A stretch of 64,000 bases of DNA from assembly GCA_963975425.1 (NCBI GenBank), contig CAXBGS010000017.1, positions 1-64,000 on the forward strand, written 5' to 3'. Shown piece by piece: positions 1 to 7,633 of the stretch (positions are counted from its first letter, which is position 1; every line of letters begins with the position of its first letter). Under the pieces are notes generated by a model. It was given only the letters and a program-made list of their open reading frames with translations. It made no database searches and had not been told where the DNA came from. The position numbers and the translations under genes are program-made. This stretch comes from CAXBGS01 sp963975425. GTDB taxonomy: Bacteria; Planctomycetota; Planctomycetia; Pirellulales; Pirellulaceae.

Positions 1-330
1 TGGCCGTCAGGCCTCGGACAACCCGCGCGCACCATCCGCTCTTCCCGTTTCAGTTTGCGCCTATAGAAAACTTTCGTCTTCCCATCTTTCGTTCTTCTCC
101 CATGAACCGCTGGCCGTCAGGCCTCGGACAACCCGCGCGCACCATCCGCTCTTCCCGTTTCAGTTCGCGCCTATAGAAAACTTTCGTCTTCCCATCTTTT
201 GTTCTTCTCCCGTGAGCCGCTGGCCGTCAGGCCTCGGACAACCCGCGCGCACCATCCGCTCTTCCCGTTTCAGTTTGCGCCTATAGAAAACTTTCGTCTT
301 CCCATCTTTCGTTCTTCTCCAGTGAGCCGC
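1..330. repeat. Long tandem repeat, three 110-bp units
   Basis: Units at 1-110, 111-220 and 221-330 are nearly identical. Each begins TGGCCGTCAGGCCTCGGACA and ends in a TCTTCTCCC..GAGCCGC stretch. Only scattered single-base differences separate them. They share their first 40 or so bases with the longer units that follow at 331. No convincing gene is encoded, because the open frames here are repetitive and arginine/proline-rich in every frame. The first unit starts exactly at the window edge, so the array probably continues upstream. Confidence 0.9.
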
Positions 331-888
331 TGGCCGTCAGGCCTCGGGCAACCCACGCGCACCGGCACCCACAACAACTCATTAAATCAACCTGCCGCCA
401 GCCTCCCCCAATCAAGCGAAGACCAGAACTGAAACCGTACAATCTGAAACCGAATGTGTATGCGCGTGTAATAAAACCCCTTTCCCCTTTATTTCGCTTA
501 TTCCTGAGCCGCTGGCCGTCAGGCCTCGGGCAATCCGCGCGCACCGGCACCCGCAAACCACAACTCACTAAATCAACCTGCCGCCAGCCTCCCCCAATCA
601 AGCAAAGACCAGAATTGAAACCGAACAGTCTGAAACCGAATGCGTGTGCGGGTGTAATAAAACCCCTTTCCCCTTTATTTGGCTTATTCCCGTGAGCCGC
701 TGGCCGTCAGGCCTCGGGCAACCCACGCGCACCGGCACCCACAACAACTCATTAAATCAACCTGCCGCCAGCCTCCCCCAATCAAACGAAGACCAGAACT
801 GGCACCACACAATCAATAACCGAATACGATTGCGAGTAGAATAAAACCCCTTTCCCCTTTGTGCGCTTATTTCCCCTTTGTGCGCTTA
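331..888. repeat. Long tandem repeat, three ~185-bp units
   Basis: Three longer units start at 331, 513 and 701, each again with TGGCCGTCAGGCCTCGGGCA. Each carries a middle section (ACAACTCA.TAAATCAACCTG) and ends in TAATAAAACCCCTTTCCCCTTT. They differ from the 110-bp units after the shared 5' block, so the array is two repeat families fused through one common core. The third unit ends with a short duplication of TTTCCCCTTTGTGCGCTTA. No gene is supported here. Confidence 0.9.
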
Positions 889-985
889 AACGATCGCAAC
901 GCGGAAATTCGACGATTGCCAAACCAAGGCGAGTGTCCGGACCGAAAACGCGAACGCTCGGATTCCCGTCGCGATGAAGCACGAC
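889..985 (-). pseudogene. Remnant of a trypsin-like protease gene
   Basis: On the minus strand this stretch encodes MLHRDGNPSVRVF followed by TRLGLAIVEFPRCDR. The latter resembles the segment around the catalytic aspartate of trypsin-like (S1) proteases. The same two landmarks, MLHHNGN and SIDLAIVKLPR, occur in the broken protease gene near 10880-11242, but about 360 bp apart there and about 90 bp apart here. This copy therefore appears to have lost an internal piece. There is no intact reading frame around it. It is read as the left, older copy of the sequence that lies beside the tRNA-Val gene. Confidence 0.5.
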
Positions 986-1111
986 GTGATGACACGCAAA
1001 GAAGTCTTCGAGGACGCCGCGCTCAAACCTTCAGGGGTGATGCCCGAGAACGCAGATGAAAAAAGCGAAGCAGACCCTAGCGACGACCAGTAGACGGCAA
1101 GCGCCCCGTCC

Positions 1112-1137
1112 AAAAGAAAAGCCGGCCAAATGCGGGC
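1112..1137 (-). terminator. Degenerate copy of the tRNA-Val terminator
   Basis: AAAAGAAAAGCCGGCCAAAT followed by GCGGGCT matches, with a few changes, the terminator hairpin downstream of the intact tRNA-Val gene (11391-11417). One stem position is now mismatched (AGCCGGC against GCGGGCT). It lies between the protease remnant and the tRNA 3'-end fragment, the same order as at the right end. Confidence 0.5.
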
Positions 1138-1185
1138 TCATTTCCACTTCAGGCCACAGTGCTCCACTCGGAGCAAAGCGACGCC

Positions 1186-1377
1186 GTGGGCGATACAGAA
1201 TGTGAAAGTGCCGACGATTCCCTGGAAAACACTTCGATTTCCAAGCCAGGCGACGCATTATCCGACGTAATCGCGAGAGATGCTACGCTGTGCGAGCTAG
1301 TGCTGCTCTGGTCCTCCCTGGACCACGCCACCAAAGACATCATTGCCTCAATCATCAAAAGTCGTACTTCGACGTGA
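1186..1377 (+). CDS. Small att-proximal protein, family 1
   Basis: This 63-residue ORF starts with a GTG inside the tRNA-Val fragment, so its first residues (MGDTEC) are the antisense of the tRNA 3' end. An upstream in-frame ATG exists at 1159. Its second half (DATLCELVLLWSSLDHA) is clearly related to the second half of the small ORF at 3126-3320 (DATIRELVQLWSTLDPS). Both would form a short amphipathic helical segment. Sharing between two diverged positions suggests the C-terminal part is really translated or was part of a real protein. The tRNA-derived N-terminus could be an artefact. Function unknown. Confidence 0.45.
   Translation: MGDTECESADDSLENTSISKPGDALSDVIARDATLCELVLLWSSLDHATKDIIASIIKSRTST
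1188..1210 (-). repeat. tRNA-Val 3'-end fragment (att-like site)
   Basis: GGGCGATACAGAAT is identical to the first 14 bases of the acceptor/T-arm end of the intact tRNA-Val gene at 11467. About 5 of the next 9 bases also match. Such partial tRNA copies mark the far end of elements integrated into a tRNA 3' end by tyrosine recombinases. The identification as an attachment-site remnant is inferred from the match and from the integrase stub nearby. Confidence 0.65.
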
Positions 1378-1396
1378 TGACCGGGCTTGGTACAAT
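1368..1396 (+). promoter_or_regulatory. Candidate sigma-70-type promoter for the toxin-antitoxin pair
   Basis: TTCGAC (1368-1373) and TACAAT (1391-1396) are separated by 17 bp. They lie just after the small ORF and 37 bp before the antitoxin ATG. A parallel TACAAT sits in the same position relative to the second small ORF (3332). Read by eye only. Confidence 0.45.
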
Positions 1397-1432
1397 GAGT
1401 CTCAACGTAATCGCCTATGTGCCGGAGTCTTT

Positions 1433-1681
1433 ATGTCCGAATCAACTCAACAACTGATCGCCTCCGCTCTGCAGCTTACTCCCGCTGATCGGGCCGTCGT
1501 TGCCAATGCAATTCTTGCAAGCCTGGATGGTCAAGGCGACGACGAGCATTCCGACGTTCGCGATGCTTGGTCAGCTGAGATTCGAAGTCGCATCGACGAC
1601 ATCGACAGCGGCCGAGTGAAGACGATTCCGTCATCAGAAGCATGGAAGATGATTGATGGCGAAATCGAATTACCGGATTGA
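1433..1681 (+). CDS. Addiction-module antitoxin-like protein
   Basis: The 82-residue product (SESTQQLIASALQLTPADRA...) resembles the family of short putative addiction-module components (TIGR02574 type) that pair with RelE/ParE-like toxins. In such pairs the antitoxin binds and neutralises the toxin and often represses the operon. The ATG at 1433 is chosen over an earlier in-frame start because the extra N-terminal residues look random and overlap the candidate promoter. The frame runs into the toxin gene with about 26 bp of overlap, which implies translational coupling. It sits in a small, partly decayed integrative element and may help stabilise it. Confidence 0.8.
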   Translation: MSESTQQLIASALQLTPADRAVVANAILASLDGQGDDEHSDVRDAWSAEIRSRIDDIDSGRVKTIPSSEAWKMIDGEIELPD

Positions 1682-1967
1682 GTTTCACCCCGAAGCGATC
1701 CGAGAGATTCGAGAATCCATAGAATGGTATCGCCAGCGAAACGAAGAAATCGCTACGGAGTTTCGGACGCTCGTCCAGTCCGCCGAAGAGCTCGTAGAGC
1801 GATCGCCAGAATCTTGGGCCGTGTATTTGTTGGAAACACGAGGCTTCCGGTTCCAGAAGTTCCCGTTCGTGCTGGTTTACACGGTTAGAGGCGAACGTAT
1901 CTACTTCTTAGCCCTGGCACATACCAAACGGAAACCAGGCTACTGGCGAGATCGCTTGTACAAATAG
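1656..1967 (+). CDS. RelE/ParE-family toxin
   Basis: A 103-residue protein with the compact layout of the RelE/ParE fold: N-terminal YRIEFHPEAIREIRE, two helices (ESIEWYRQRNEEIATEFRTLV), then beta strands containing ETRGFRFQKFPFVLVYTV and a C-terminal ALAHTKRKPGYWRDRL. Members inhibit translation (RelE) or DNA gyrase (ParE). The ending HTKRKPGYWRDR fits the ParE-like subgroup often found beside this type of antitoxin. ATG at 1656 is preferred to the TTG one codon upstream. It overlaps the antitoxin and forms a two-gene operon with it. The target is not decided by the sequence. Confidence 0.85.
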   Translation: MAKSNYRIEFHPEAIREIRESIEWYRQRNEEIATEFRTLVQSAEELVERSPESWAVYLLETRGFRFQKFPFVLVYTVRGERIYFLALAHTKRKPGYWRDRLYK

Positions 1968-1992
1968 GACTGGTCTTCGCGGGTCTGTCCGA

Positions 1993-2717
1993 CTATTTCC
2001 CGAGCACGGAAATCCAACTTCGGCTCTCGCTGATTAAGGATTTGATATCCTTGGCAGCGCCAACGACGGCTCCACCGCCCAATGGGATCACATTCAGCGC
2101 AAGCGAAAACGTTGTTGTCCCGATGGTCGCTCTTCGTGACACGAGTTCGTCAACAATCTCTTGGACAATTAGCGCCTGTGCCTCACGATGCACTTCGTCT
2201 TCCGTACATTCGTCGGTGACGCGATTCCGAATCACTTTACAGATTCGAGAAACCATGGCTCGAAACTCCTTGCCACTCGCGGAGTCACGAAAGTCGAGAA
2301 CGTCATCCCAGTTCCATTCCCCCAAAATCTGGCAGTTGCAACGCCTGCCACGCTTGGAATGTCGCGTCATGCAGTGACCGTCTGAGCTCACCGCCTGCGT
2401 TCGTTGCAATTTTGCACGCCAACGGTGCGACTGAACGATCGACAAGTACGGGAACATCCATCAAATACGACAGCAGTGCGTCCTTGTAATAGAACGCGAG
2501 CAGTTGCGTTTCAAGTATTCGTTCTTGGGCAGAACTTCGTCGTAAATACCGACGCGCAATTCGTGATGTGCGGCTTGTTCGACCTGGCCAACCAACTTTT
2601 CCGAAAGACCGAGACTAAGCCATTCAACGTAATCCCCGCCTTGAATCCCCGCCGTCGACGCGATTGGCATGAAGTCAACGTCTACAGCGAAGTCTACCTT
2701 TGCGGCCAAAACTGACC
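1993..2717 (-). pseudogene. Frameshifted gene of unknown function
   Basis: Three frames on the minus strand join into one plausible protein if two frameshifts are allowed. Segment 1 includes AAKVDFAVDVDFMPIAS and runs to EVLPKNEYLKRN near 2510. Segment 2 (LLAFYYKDALLSYLMDVPVL ... LQLPDFG) runs to about 2325. Segment 3 (WDDVLDFRDSASGKEF ... SWISVLGK) ends at 1993. The last part has a small glycine-rich hydrophobic stretch (FSLALNVIPLGGGAVVGAA). No family is recognised. The coding character of all three pieces and the abrupt join to the integrase stub indicate decay inside an old mobile element. Confidence 0.55.
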
Positions 2718-3041
2718 CTAGTGCCATTTCGTGACATGATGAACCTTCAGTCGTGCCGGCCGAAGTCGCCTTCCAGCTGAACCAATGAACGACTTGAGGT
2801 AGTGCTTGTGGAGCTTGTACGTTCCCTCGGCGCGATTTACTTCGCACCAATCAAGGTGCGCCTGGGAGAGCTCATACAACGTCGTCTTCTCGCCCGCAAG
2901 TTGATCGCGGTCCGACATCAGGTCGTGGAAGCGTTCGAATGCCGCTTCGCGGTCTTTGCCGAGGCGAATTTGCTGTCCGCCGATTGAGCAATACCAAGAT
3001 TTGGTTTGCTTTCGCAGATAAGGTCTTGGTTGCCGTGCCAT
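2718..3041 (-). pseudogene. Truncated tyrosine-recombinase integrase (N-terminal part)
   Basis: The 107-residue frame starts MARQPRPYLRKQTKSWYCSI, followed by GGQQIRLGKDREAAFERF and TLYELSQAHLDWCEVN. This is the arm-type and SAM-like DNA-binding region seen at the start of planctomycete phage-type integrases. Full-length members run to roughly 350-400 residues and carry the R-H-R-Y catalytic domain, which is absent: the frame stops after HHVTKWH and unrelated sequence follows. The start lies 86 bp from the tRNA-Val fragment at 3128 and points away from it, the usual place of an integrase beside its attachment site. It would be non-functional for recombination. Confidence 0.75.
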
Positions 3042-3125
3042 GAGATGATCCCCGATCCGTGCATTGAAACATGCATGTGACGTTTCAACGATTCGGAGAA
3101 GTGGCCAGAAAGGCAAGAAAAGGGA

Positions 3126-3320
3126 GTGGGCGATACAGGCTCCGAATATGCTCGCGAAACGCGGGGAATCAGCATGATTCCCCGCATAGGCGAAGCAGAA
3201 TGCGAAGCACTTTCGACTGATGCCACGATACGCGAGTTGGTGCAGCTTTGGTCCACTCTGGACCCAAGTGTCCAGCGTGCAATCTTGACGATTGCCCAAA
3301 GTCGGGCTTCGCAGGGTTGA
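3126..3320 (+). CDS. Small att-proximal protein, family 1 (second copy)
   Basis: A 64-residue ORF starting with GTG inside the tRNA fragment (MGDTGSEYARE). Its C-terminal half (STDATIRELVQLWSTLDPSV, then ILTIAQSRASQG) matches the small ORF at 1186-1377 position by position. The two loci share the order tRNA fragment, small ORF, TACAAT box, cargo gene. No domain assignment is possible. The conserved part predicts as one or two helices with a tryptophan-centred hydrophobic face. It may be a leftover of a protein once encoded at element ends. Confidence 0.45.
   Translation: MGDTGSEYARETRGISMIPRIGEAECEALSTDATIRELVQLWSTLDPSVQRAILTIAQSRASQG
3128..3150 (-). repeat. Second tRNA-Val 3'-end fragment (att-like site)
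   Basis: GGGCGATACAG is identical to the start of the tRNA-Val 3' end at 11467. The next 12 bases are partly conserved (CTCCGAATATG against ATTCGAATCTG). It lies between the integrase stub and the second small ORF and would separate two tandem elements. Confidence 0.6.
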
Positions 3321-3337
3321 ACGGCGGCGGGTACAAT
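3308..3337 (+). promoter_or_regulatory. Candidate promoter for the HNH gene pair
   Basis: A TACAAT hexamer (3332-3337) lies 18 bp after a weak TTCGCA (3308-3313) and 31 bp before the ATG at 3369. The -10 is good and the -35 poor. Support comes mostly from its matching position to the TACAAT at 1391. Confidence 0.35.
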
Positions 3338-3368
3338 GGATTAACTCACCCCACACGGAGATTGGCCG

Positions 3369-3593
3369 ATGGACACGACAGTTGACGCACCATTGCAATG
3401 GGTCGAGAGCACCACAATGCTCCGCTTGCCAGAGCAAGCCGACCAGCGTTTGCAAAATTTGATGGATCGCAACAACGAGGGTCAACTTACCGATCAAGAG
3501 CGGGCTGACTTGGCGGCACTCGCCGAACTGAGTGAGCGTCTTTCACTAGTACGCGCCGAAGCGCTCCATCTTCTCGGTCGCAAGCCTTCCTAG
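3369..3593 (+). CDS. Small partner protein of an HNH nuclease
   Basis: A 74-residue, largely helical protein with no signal peptide. Recognisable features are LRLPEQADQRLQNLMDRNN, then GQLTDQERADLAALAELSE, and the end LLGRKPS. Small proteins of this look are commonly found directly upstream of HNH endonuclease genes in planctomycetes and cyanobacteria. This association is recalled from general knowledge, not computed. The TAG at 3591 is in the same frame as the HNH gene that starts 30 bp later, so the two are one continuous frame interrupted by a single stop codon. Its biochemical role is unknown. Confidence 0.7.
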   Translation: MDTTVDAPLQWVESTTMLRLPEQADQRLQNLMDRNNEGQLTDQERADLAALAELSERLSLVRAEALHLLGRKPS

Positions 3594-3623
3594 CATCGTG
3601 GTTTCCACCGAGACACGACAATC

Positions 3624-4007
3624 GTGATCGCCCGAGCAGGCGGTCGATGTGAATACTGCCAAATGCACCATTCGTTGCAGGGTGCGACGTTTCACGTCGA
3701 GCATATTTTCCCGCGTTCGGCAGGCGGTTCCAACGACGCCGAAAACTTGGCGTTGGCCTGCCCGAGCTGCAATCTTCATAAATCCGATCGCGTGGCGGTC
3801 GCCTCACTTGGCTCGTCCGAACCGATCGCGTTGTTCAATCCGCGATCCCATCTCTGGTTGGACCACTTCGAGTGGGACGAGTATGTAATTGCGGGCAAAA
3901 CGCCGATCGGTATTGCAACGATCGACGCTTTGCATCTGAACGACGAGCGTCGCCAGAAGATACGGCAGGCCGAACGCCTATTCGAGTTGTTTCCACCGGA
4001 AACCTGA
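3624..4007 (+). CDS. HNH endonuclease
   Basis: The 127-residue frame holds a compact HNH (beta-beta-alpha-metal) nuclease. It has a zinc-knuckle pair CEYC (residues 9-12), the catalytic segment FHVEHIFPRSAGGSNDAENL, and a second knuckle CPSC (46-49) followed by NLHKSD. Such enzymes cut DNA and occur in restriction, homing and unknown roles. The only usable start in frame is GTG at 3624, only eight codons before the first zinc cysteine. Family members usually have a slightly longer lead, so the 5' end may be damaged or shared with the upstream frame. It is cargo of the second putative integrative element. Confidence 0.8.
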   Translation: MIARAGGRCEYCQMHHSLQGATFHVEHIFPRSAGGSNDAENLALACPSCNLHKSDRVAVASLGSSEPIALFNPRSHLWLDHFEWDEYVIAGKTPIGIATIDALHLNDERRQKIRQAERLFELFPPET

Positions 4008-4155
4008 AATCGACAGCGCAGATGGTTCCGTTCACTCAGCCAAGTAGCTCAGTCTAGCAGTACGGAGTTCGCTCTTGTTGCATTCTCTTGATGCAGGGAA
4101 AAGCCTATGCGGCAGAAATGTTAACTCTCGTTCGATCACGTTCACGTAGGACGAG

Positions 4156-6078
4156 CTAGAACTTAATTTTGAACTCAGATTCCGTTTGGTCGTCATCTGT
4201 TCGTCCGTCGTAGGCGAGTATCTCCTTGGGTATTTCATTGAAGAAATATGTGTCATTGTCATCCTTTGACTTTGGTTGTGACCATCCTCGCGTACTGCGT
4301 GTGATGTAAAGCTCGTTTGCGGCGCGTGTTAGGGCTACGTAGAGTACTCGCCGTTCCTCTTCAACCTCCTCGTCCGTGCTGCCGGTTCGTGGATATTCAC
4401 CTGGGGCGACGTCGATCACAAAACACCGTGATGCCTCCAGTCCCTTTGCTGAGTGGACTGTAATGATTCTTACCTTGTCGGCAGTGTCTGCACGCTCTTT
4501 GTCTCGCTCGAATACAGGATTGAGCAAATACTCATCAACAAATCCTGCCATGGTTCGGTGCTTCGTTGCGAGTTCGCGTACATACTCAAAGTCACGTTTC
4601 CTGACATCCCAATGGTCATTCTGGAAAATTGTTGAAAGTATTGATTCCAAGGAGGAGTACGCTGAATCAACCAAGTCAGCAGGCGTATTCGCTGTTTCCA
4701 ATACTTTGAGTAAAGGACGCGTCCATCCAAAATCGTCATTTGCAGAAGCGTCTTGAATAACCGATCTGAGTTCGCCTTTTCCCTTAGAGAACGCGCCATT
4801 TTCATCCAAAGCAACAGACTTGAAGATTCGGTCGGCGGTGACCTCGCCCAGTCCTCTCCACAATTGCAGATAACGCATCCACGCAAGCTCGTCGTAGCGG
4901 TTCGTGTAGATTCGCAAAAGAGACATTACGTCCTTAACGTGTCGTGCACCAAAAAGACTTTGACCACCAATTAAGATGTAAGGAATTTTAAGTTCGAGGA
5001 GTTTTGATTCCACAGCTCTTGCTCCGAACCCAGTCCGCGTAAGAACCATGTTGTTCGCCCACCGATCCTCCACAGCGTACGATTCGAGAATCTTGTGTGC
5101 GATAAAATCCGCTTCATCCCAGCGATCTTCTGCATCACAGAGCATTGGCATGGTCCCTTTGCCTTTGGCTGCTAATAGCTCCTTATCGTATTCAAGTGGT
5201 GACTGCCGAAGGAGCCAGTTGCTCACGTCAAGTATTTCCTGAGTCGAACGAAAATTCTCGCGAAGTTTCAGTATGTTCGCGTCAGGATACCGATCCTTGA
5301 ATGCGTGAATACTCTCAAAATCGGCACCTCGGAAACCATAAATTGACTGGGCATCGTCGCCAACGCAAAAGAGATTGGTATGGGGCGCTAACGCATCAAC
5401 GATGTCGTACTGCAATGGGTTGGTGTCCTGCATTTCGTCGATCATGATGTGAGCGAATCGCTCACCTACGGCTGCCGCCAACTCCTTTTGCTTTAGCCGA
5501 TCAGCAAGACACTCAAGAATGTCGTCATAGTCAATGTAATTTCGTGACTTCTTGTAGTTTCGGTAGAAGTTGGACGCGGATTCGTAGACTTCGATCTCAG
5601 AAGTCAAAATGCGTTTTAATTCTGCCGCATCCTCTGCTGTTCCGCGAATATTTATCATCAGAGAATGAAAATCAGCGAGTTTACTAGCTTTTGGCGGATT
5701 CTTCGCTTTGTGGTCGCGTCGAAATCGACGAAACAATGTCAGCATGTCGTCGCGGTCAATGAGTGTGGGAGAATCCATCTGGAAAACTTTGGGGTTTCTC
5801 CGTATCAAATTCATCGCCCAGGAGTGAAACGTGGAAGCGTTCACGCGGGTTCGCCGCCGGGCTTGCGAGTTAAGTCGCGTGCGAATTTCGCTTGCAGCTC
5901 GTCTGGTGAAAGTAATGAGTAGTATTGATTGCTCTGGGACTCCCTTGGAAAGCAGGTAATTGCAACGCCCAACAATTGTTGTTGTCTTTCCAGTGCCTGC
6001 ACCTGCAAGTACAAGAATCTGTTTCCCTTCGGCACGAATCGCCAGCTGTTGTTCTTTATTGAAGCTTGGCTTGCCCAT
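4156..6078 (-). CDS. UvrD/PcrA-type superfamily 1 DNA helicase
   Basis: A 640-residue SF1A helicase with all core motifs in order: Walker A AGAGTGKTTT (K31), Ia LITFTRRAASEI, Walker B DEMQD near residue 212, motif III VGDDAQSIYGFRGAD, motif IV LRENFRSTQEIL, motif V ITVHSAKGLEASR and motif VI RRVLYVALTRA. These enzymes unwind DNA 3' to 5' using ATP in repair and replication; mobile islands also carry them in defence modules. It is slightly shorter than typical UvrD (about 720). An in-frame ATG at 6159 would add 27 poorly conserved residues; ATG at 6078 (MGKPSFNKEQQLAIR) matches the usual start of the fold. No adjacent nuclease subunit completes a known system. Confidence 0.92.
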   Translation of the reverse strand: MGKPSFNKEQQLAIRAEGKQILVLAGAGTGKTTTIVGRCNYLLSKGVPEQSILLITFTRRAASEIRTRLNSQARRRTRVNASTFHSWAMNLIRRNPKVFQMDSPTLIDRDDMLTLFRRFRRDHKAKNPPKASKLADFHSLMINIRGTAEDAAELKRILTSEIEVYESASNFYRNYKKSRNYIDYDDILECLADRLKQKELAAAVGERFAHIMIDEMQDTNPLQYDIVDALAPHTNLFCVGDDAQSIYGFRGADFESIHAFKDRYPDANILKLRENFRSTQEILDVSNWLLRQSPLEYDKELLAAKGKGTMPMLCDAEDRWDEADFIAHKILESYAVEDRWANNMVLTRTGFGARAVESKLLELKIPYILIGGQSLFGARHVKDVMSLLRIYTNRYDELAWMRYLQLWRGLGEVTADRIFKSVALDENGAFSKGKGELRSVIQDASANDDFGWTRPLLKVLETANTPADLVDSAYSSLESILSTIFQNDHWDVRKRDFEYVRELATKHRTMAGFVDEYLLNPVFERDKERADTADKVRIITVHSAKGLEASRCFVIDVAPGEYPRTGSTDEEVEEERRVLYVALTRAANELYITRSTRGWSQPKSKDDNDTYFFNEIPKEILAYDGRTDDDQTESEFKIKF

Positions 6079-6159
6079 GATGACTGATCGAGTAGCGTTG
6101 AAACTGAAGTAGGGTTGAGACGTTACGTAGGCCGGTGAAATAGCGAGGGCACACCGCAA

Positions 6160-6687
6160 GAATCTTTGATTTGGATCAGTTTATCAAATCGCATTGATGC
6201 AATCAGCTAGGCTTGCCCCTTGCAGAGGAAGCATGCTTTTTTGCCTATCGGGCAAGTGACGGTATTGAACCCGACGGCGTAGTGCACGTGACCGAAGCGA
6301 TTGATGTCTCCACGCCGTCGGAACCTGGGTTGACGTTCCAACTTGCATCGCGGCAACGCTTGATCGAAGTGATTGACGTCTAAATCCTGTTTGCGTTTTC
6401 CAATTCTGGCGGAGCGAAGCGACCGCTCGAGCCAAGCCGTCGAGCGACAGCGAGAGGGCGCAGGCGAGCTTACGCTGGTAGCTGCCGGCAGGCACGCCGA
6501 CTCATGGATGGTCGGCGAAGAATGGGCGGTCGGGGCATGGATGCAGCCGCAGTGGAGGCCGAGCGTAGCGAGCCGATCGCCCATGCCCGAGGGCATCGCG
6601 ATCCGGCAGGGAAGCGACCGAACGAAGCGATTGATTTGGCACCGTGAATGAAGCCTCCAACACGTTTGCAGTTTGCTAACCAAAAAA
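6160..6687. other. Gene-poor stretch with degenerate short repeats
   Basis: Between the helicase and the IS element no gene is supported. On the minus strand the motif CAATCRCTTCGNTC recurs at least three times (around 6620, 6360 and 6300). The transposase frame reads through this stretch to 6470 only because it lacks a stop inside the IS. The low-complexity composition suggests eroded repeat DNA. Confidence 0.5.
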
Positions 6688-7633
6688 TGGAATTGCCCAC
6701 GAAAAGTTGACAGTGGACCGATCTTAAGGGGAAGGTAAATGGCAAGTCCTGCGGATAAGAATCACCGACGAGTGACGGTTCTTTGATCGCTTGCTCGAAG
6801 TCGATTGGACTGAGGTAGTCCAGCGACGAGTGCAAGCGATGAGGGTTGTAAAATCGTTCGATGTAGTCAGACACGCCGCGTGTGGCGTGTTCGTGCGTGT
6901 CGTAAATCTGCTGTGCTTCCTCGGTCTTGTAGCTTTTGAAGAACGACTCCATCGGTGCGTTGTCGTAACAGTTCCCGCGACGACTCATGCTTTGAACAAG
7001 CCCACTGGCTGCCAAGCGTCTGCGGAAATGCTCGCTTGCGAATTGGGAGCCACGATCGCTGTGAACGATCAGACCCGCGCTGGGATCGCGAAACGTGAAC
7101 GCTTGATCGAATGCCCCGATCACCAATTCCGAATCAATGTTCCGGCTCGTTTTCCAGCCGATAATCTTGCGGGAATGCAGGTCAACGAATGCGCATAGGT
7201 AAGTGAAACCTTCGTGAGTTGGGATGTAGGTGATGTCCGTTAGCCAGACGCGATTGATTGCTTCGGTCGTAAAGTTTTGGCCAAGCAAATTCGGGGCGAT
7301 GGGCTGGTCGTGATTGGAATCGGTGGTCGATATTCTGAATTTGGTGCGGCGATTGGCTTGTATTCCGGCATGACGCATGCATTTGGCGACGGTGTTTCGG
7401 CAGCACACCACACCGCGTTTGATCAGTGCTCGTTGCATCCGCGGACTTCCATATGCATCGTGATGTTTCTCCAGTCGGATTTCCTGGACGGCTTGGATGA
7501 TTTGCGCTTGCTTGATCTCGGTGGCTGTGAGATCGCGACCGACGAATCGGTAGCAAGCGGCGCGAGTGACTTCGAGGGTTCGGCAGAGCACCGCGATCGG
7601 CCAGTGATCGCGGTACTCACCAATGAATTTCAA
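6470..7633 (-). CDS. IS3-family transposase OrfB (DDE integrase domain)
   Basis: After an HTH_21-like N-terminal segment (LCRTLEVTRAACYRF, then YGSPRMQRALIKRG) comes the rve integrase core. The catalytic triad is in WLTDITYIP, IVHSDRGSQF and NAPMESFFKS. It should be made as an OrfAB fusion by -1 frameshifting, since the frame has no ATG at its start and opens upstream. The real enzyme ends near ...FEQAIKEPSL. The frame has no stop inside the IS: it crosses the left inverted repeat (VHCQLFVGNSI) and continues about 70 codons into flanking DNA to 6470, adding an arginine/proline/alanine-rich tail. That tail may affect activity. Confidence 0.9.
   Translation of the reverse strand: MKFIGEYRDHWPIAVLCRTLEVTRAACYRFVGRDLTATEIKQAQIIQAVQEIRLEKHHDAYGSPRMQRALIKRGVVCCRNTVAKCMRHAGIQANRRTKFRISTTDSNHDQPIAPNLLGQNFTTEAINRVWLTDITYIPTHEGFTYLCAFVDLHSRKIIGWKTSRNIDSELVIGAFDQAFTFRDPSAGLIVHSDRGSQFASEHFRRRLAASGLVQSMSRRGNCYDNAPMESFFKSYKTEEAQQIYDTHEHATRGVSDYIERFYNPHRLHSSLDYLSPIDFEQAIKEPSLVGDSYPQDLPFTFPLRSVHCQLFVGNSIFWLANCKRVGGFIHGAKSIASFGRFPAGSRCPRAWAIGSLRSASTAAASMPRPPILRRPSMSRRACRQLPA

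Noticed and set aside
199..844. Arginine- and proline-rich open frames in the repeat array
   Set aside because: All are translations of the tandem repeats on both strands. They repeat the same peptides and have no independent support.
1..888. CRISPR array
   Set aside because: Repeat units are 110-188 bp with no unique spacers between short repeats, and no cas genes are in the window.
4156..6078. Gabija-type defence system (helicase GajB)
   Set aside because: The helicase motifs fit, but no OLD-family nuclease (GajA) is adjacent and the protein is longer than typical GajB.
6373..6687. Possible 5' half of the HNH gene left of the IS
   Set aside because: No frame on the plus strand before 6688 continues into the HNH sequence at 7996 and no HNH-like residues are present, so a simple IS interruption is not supported.
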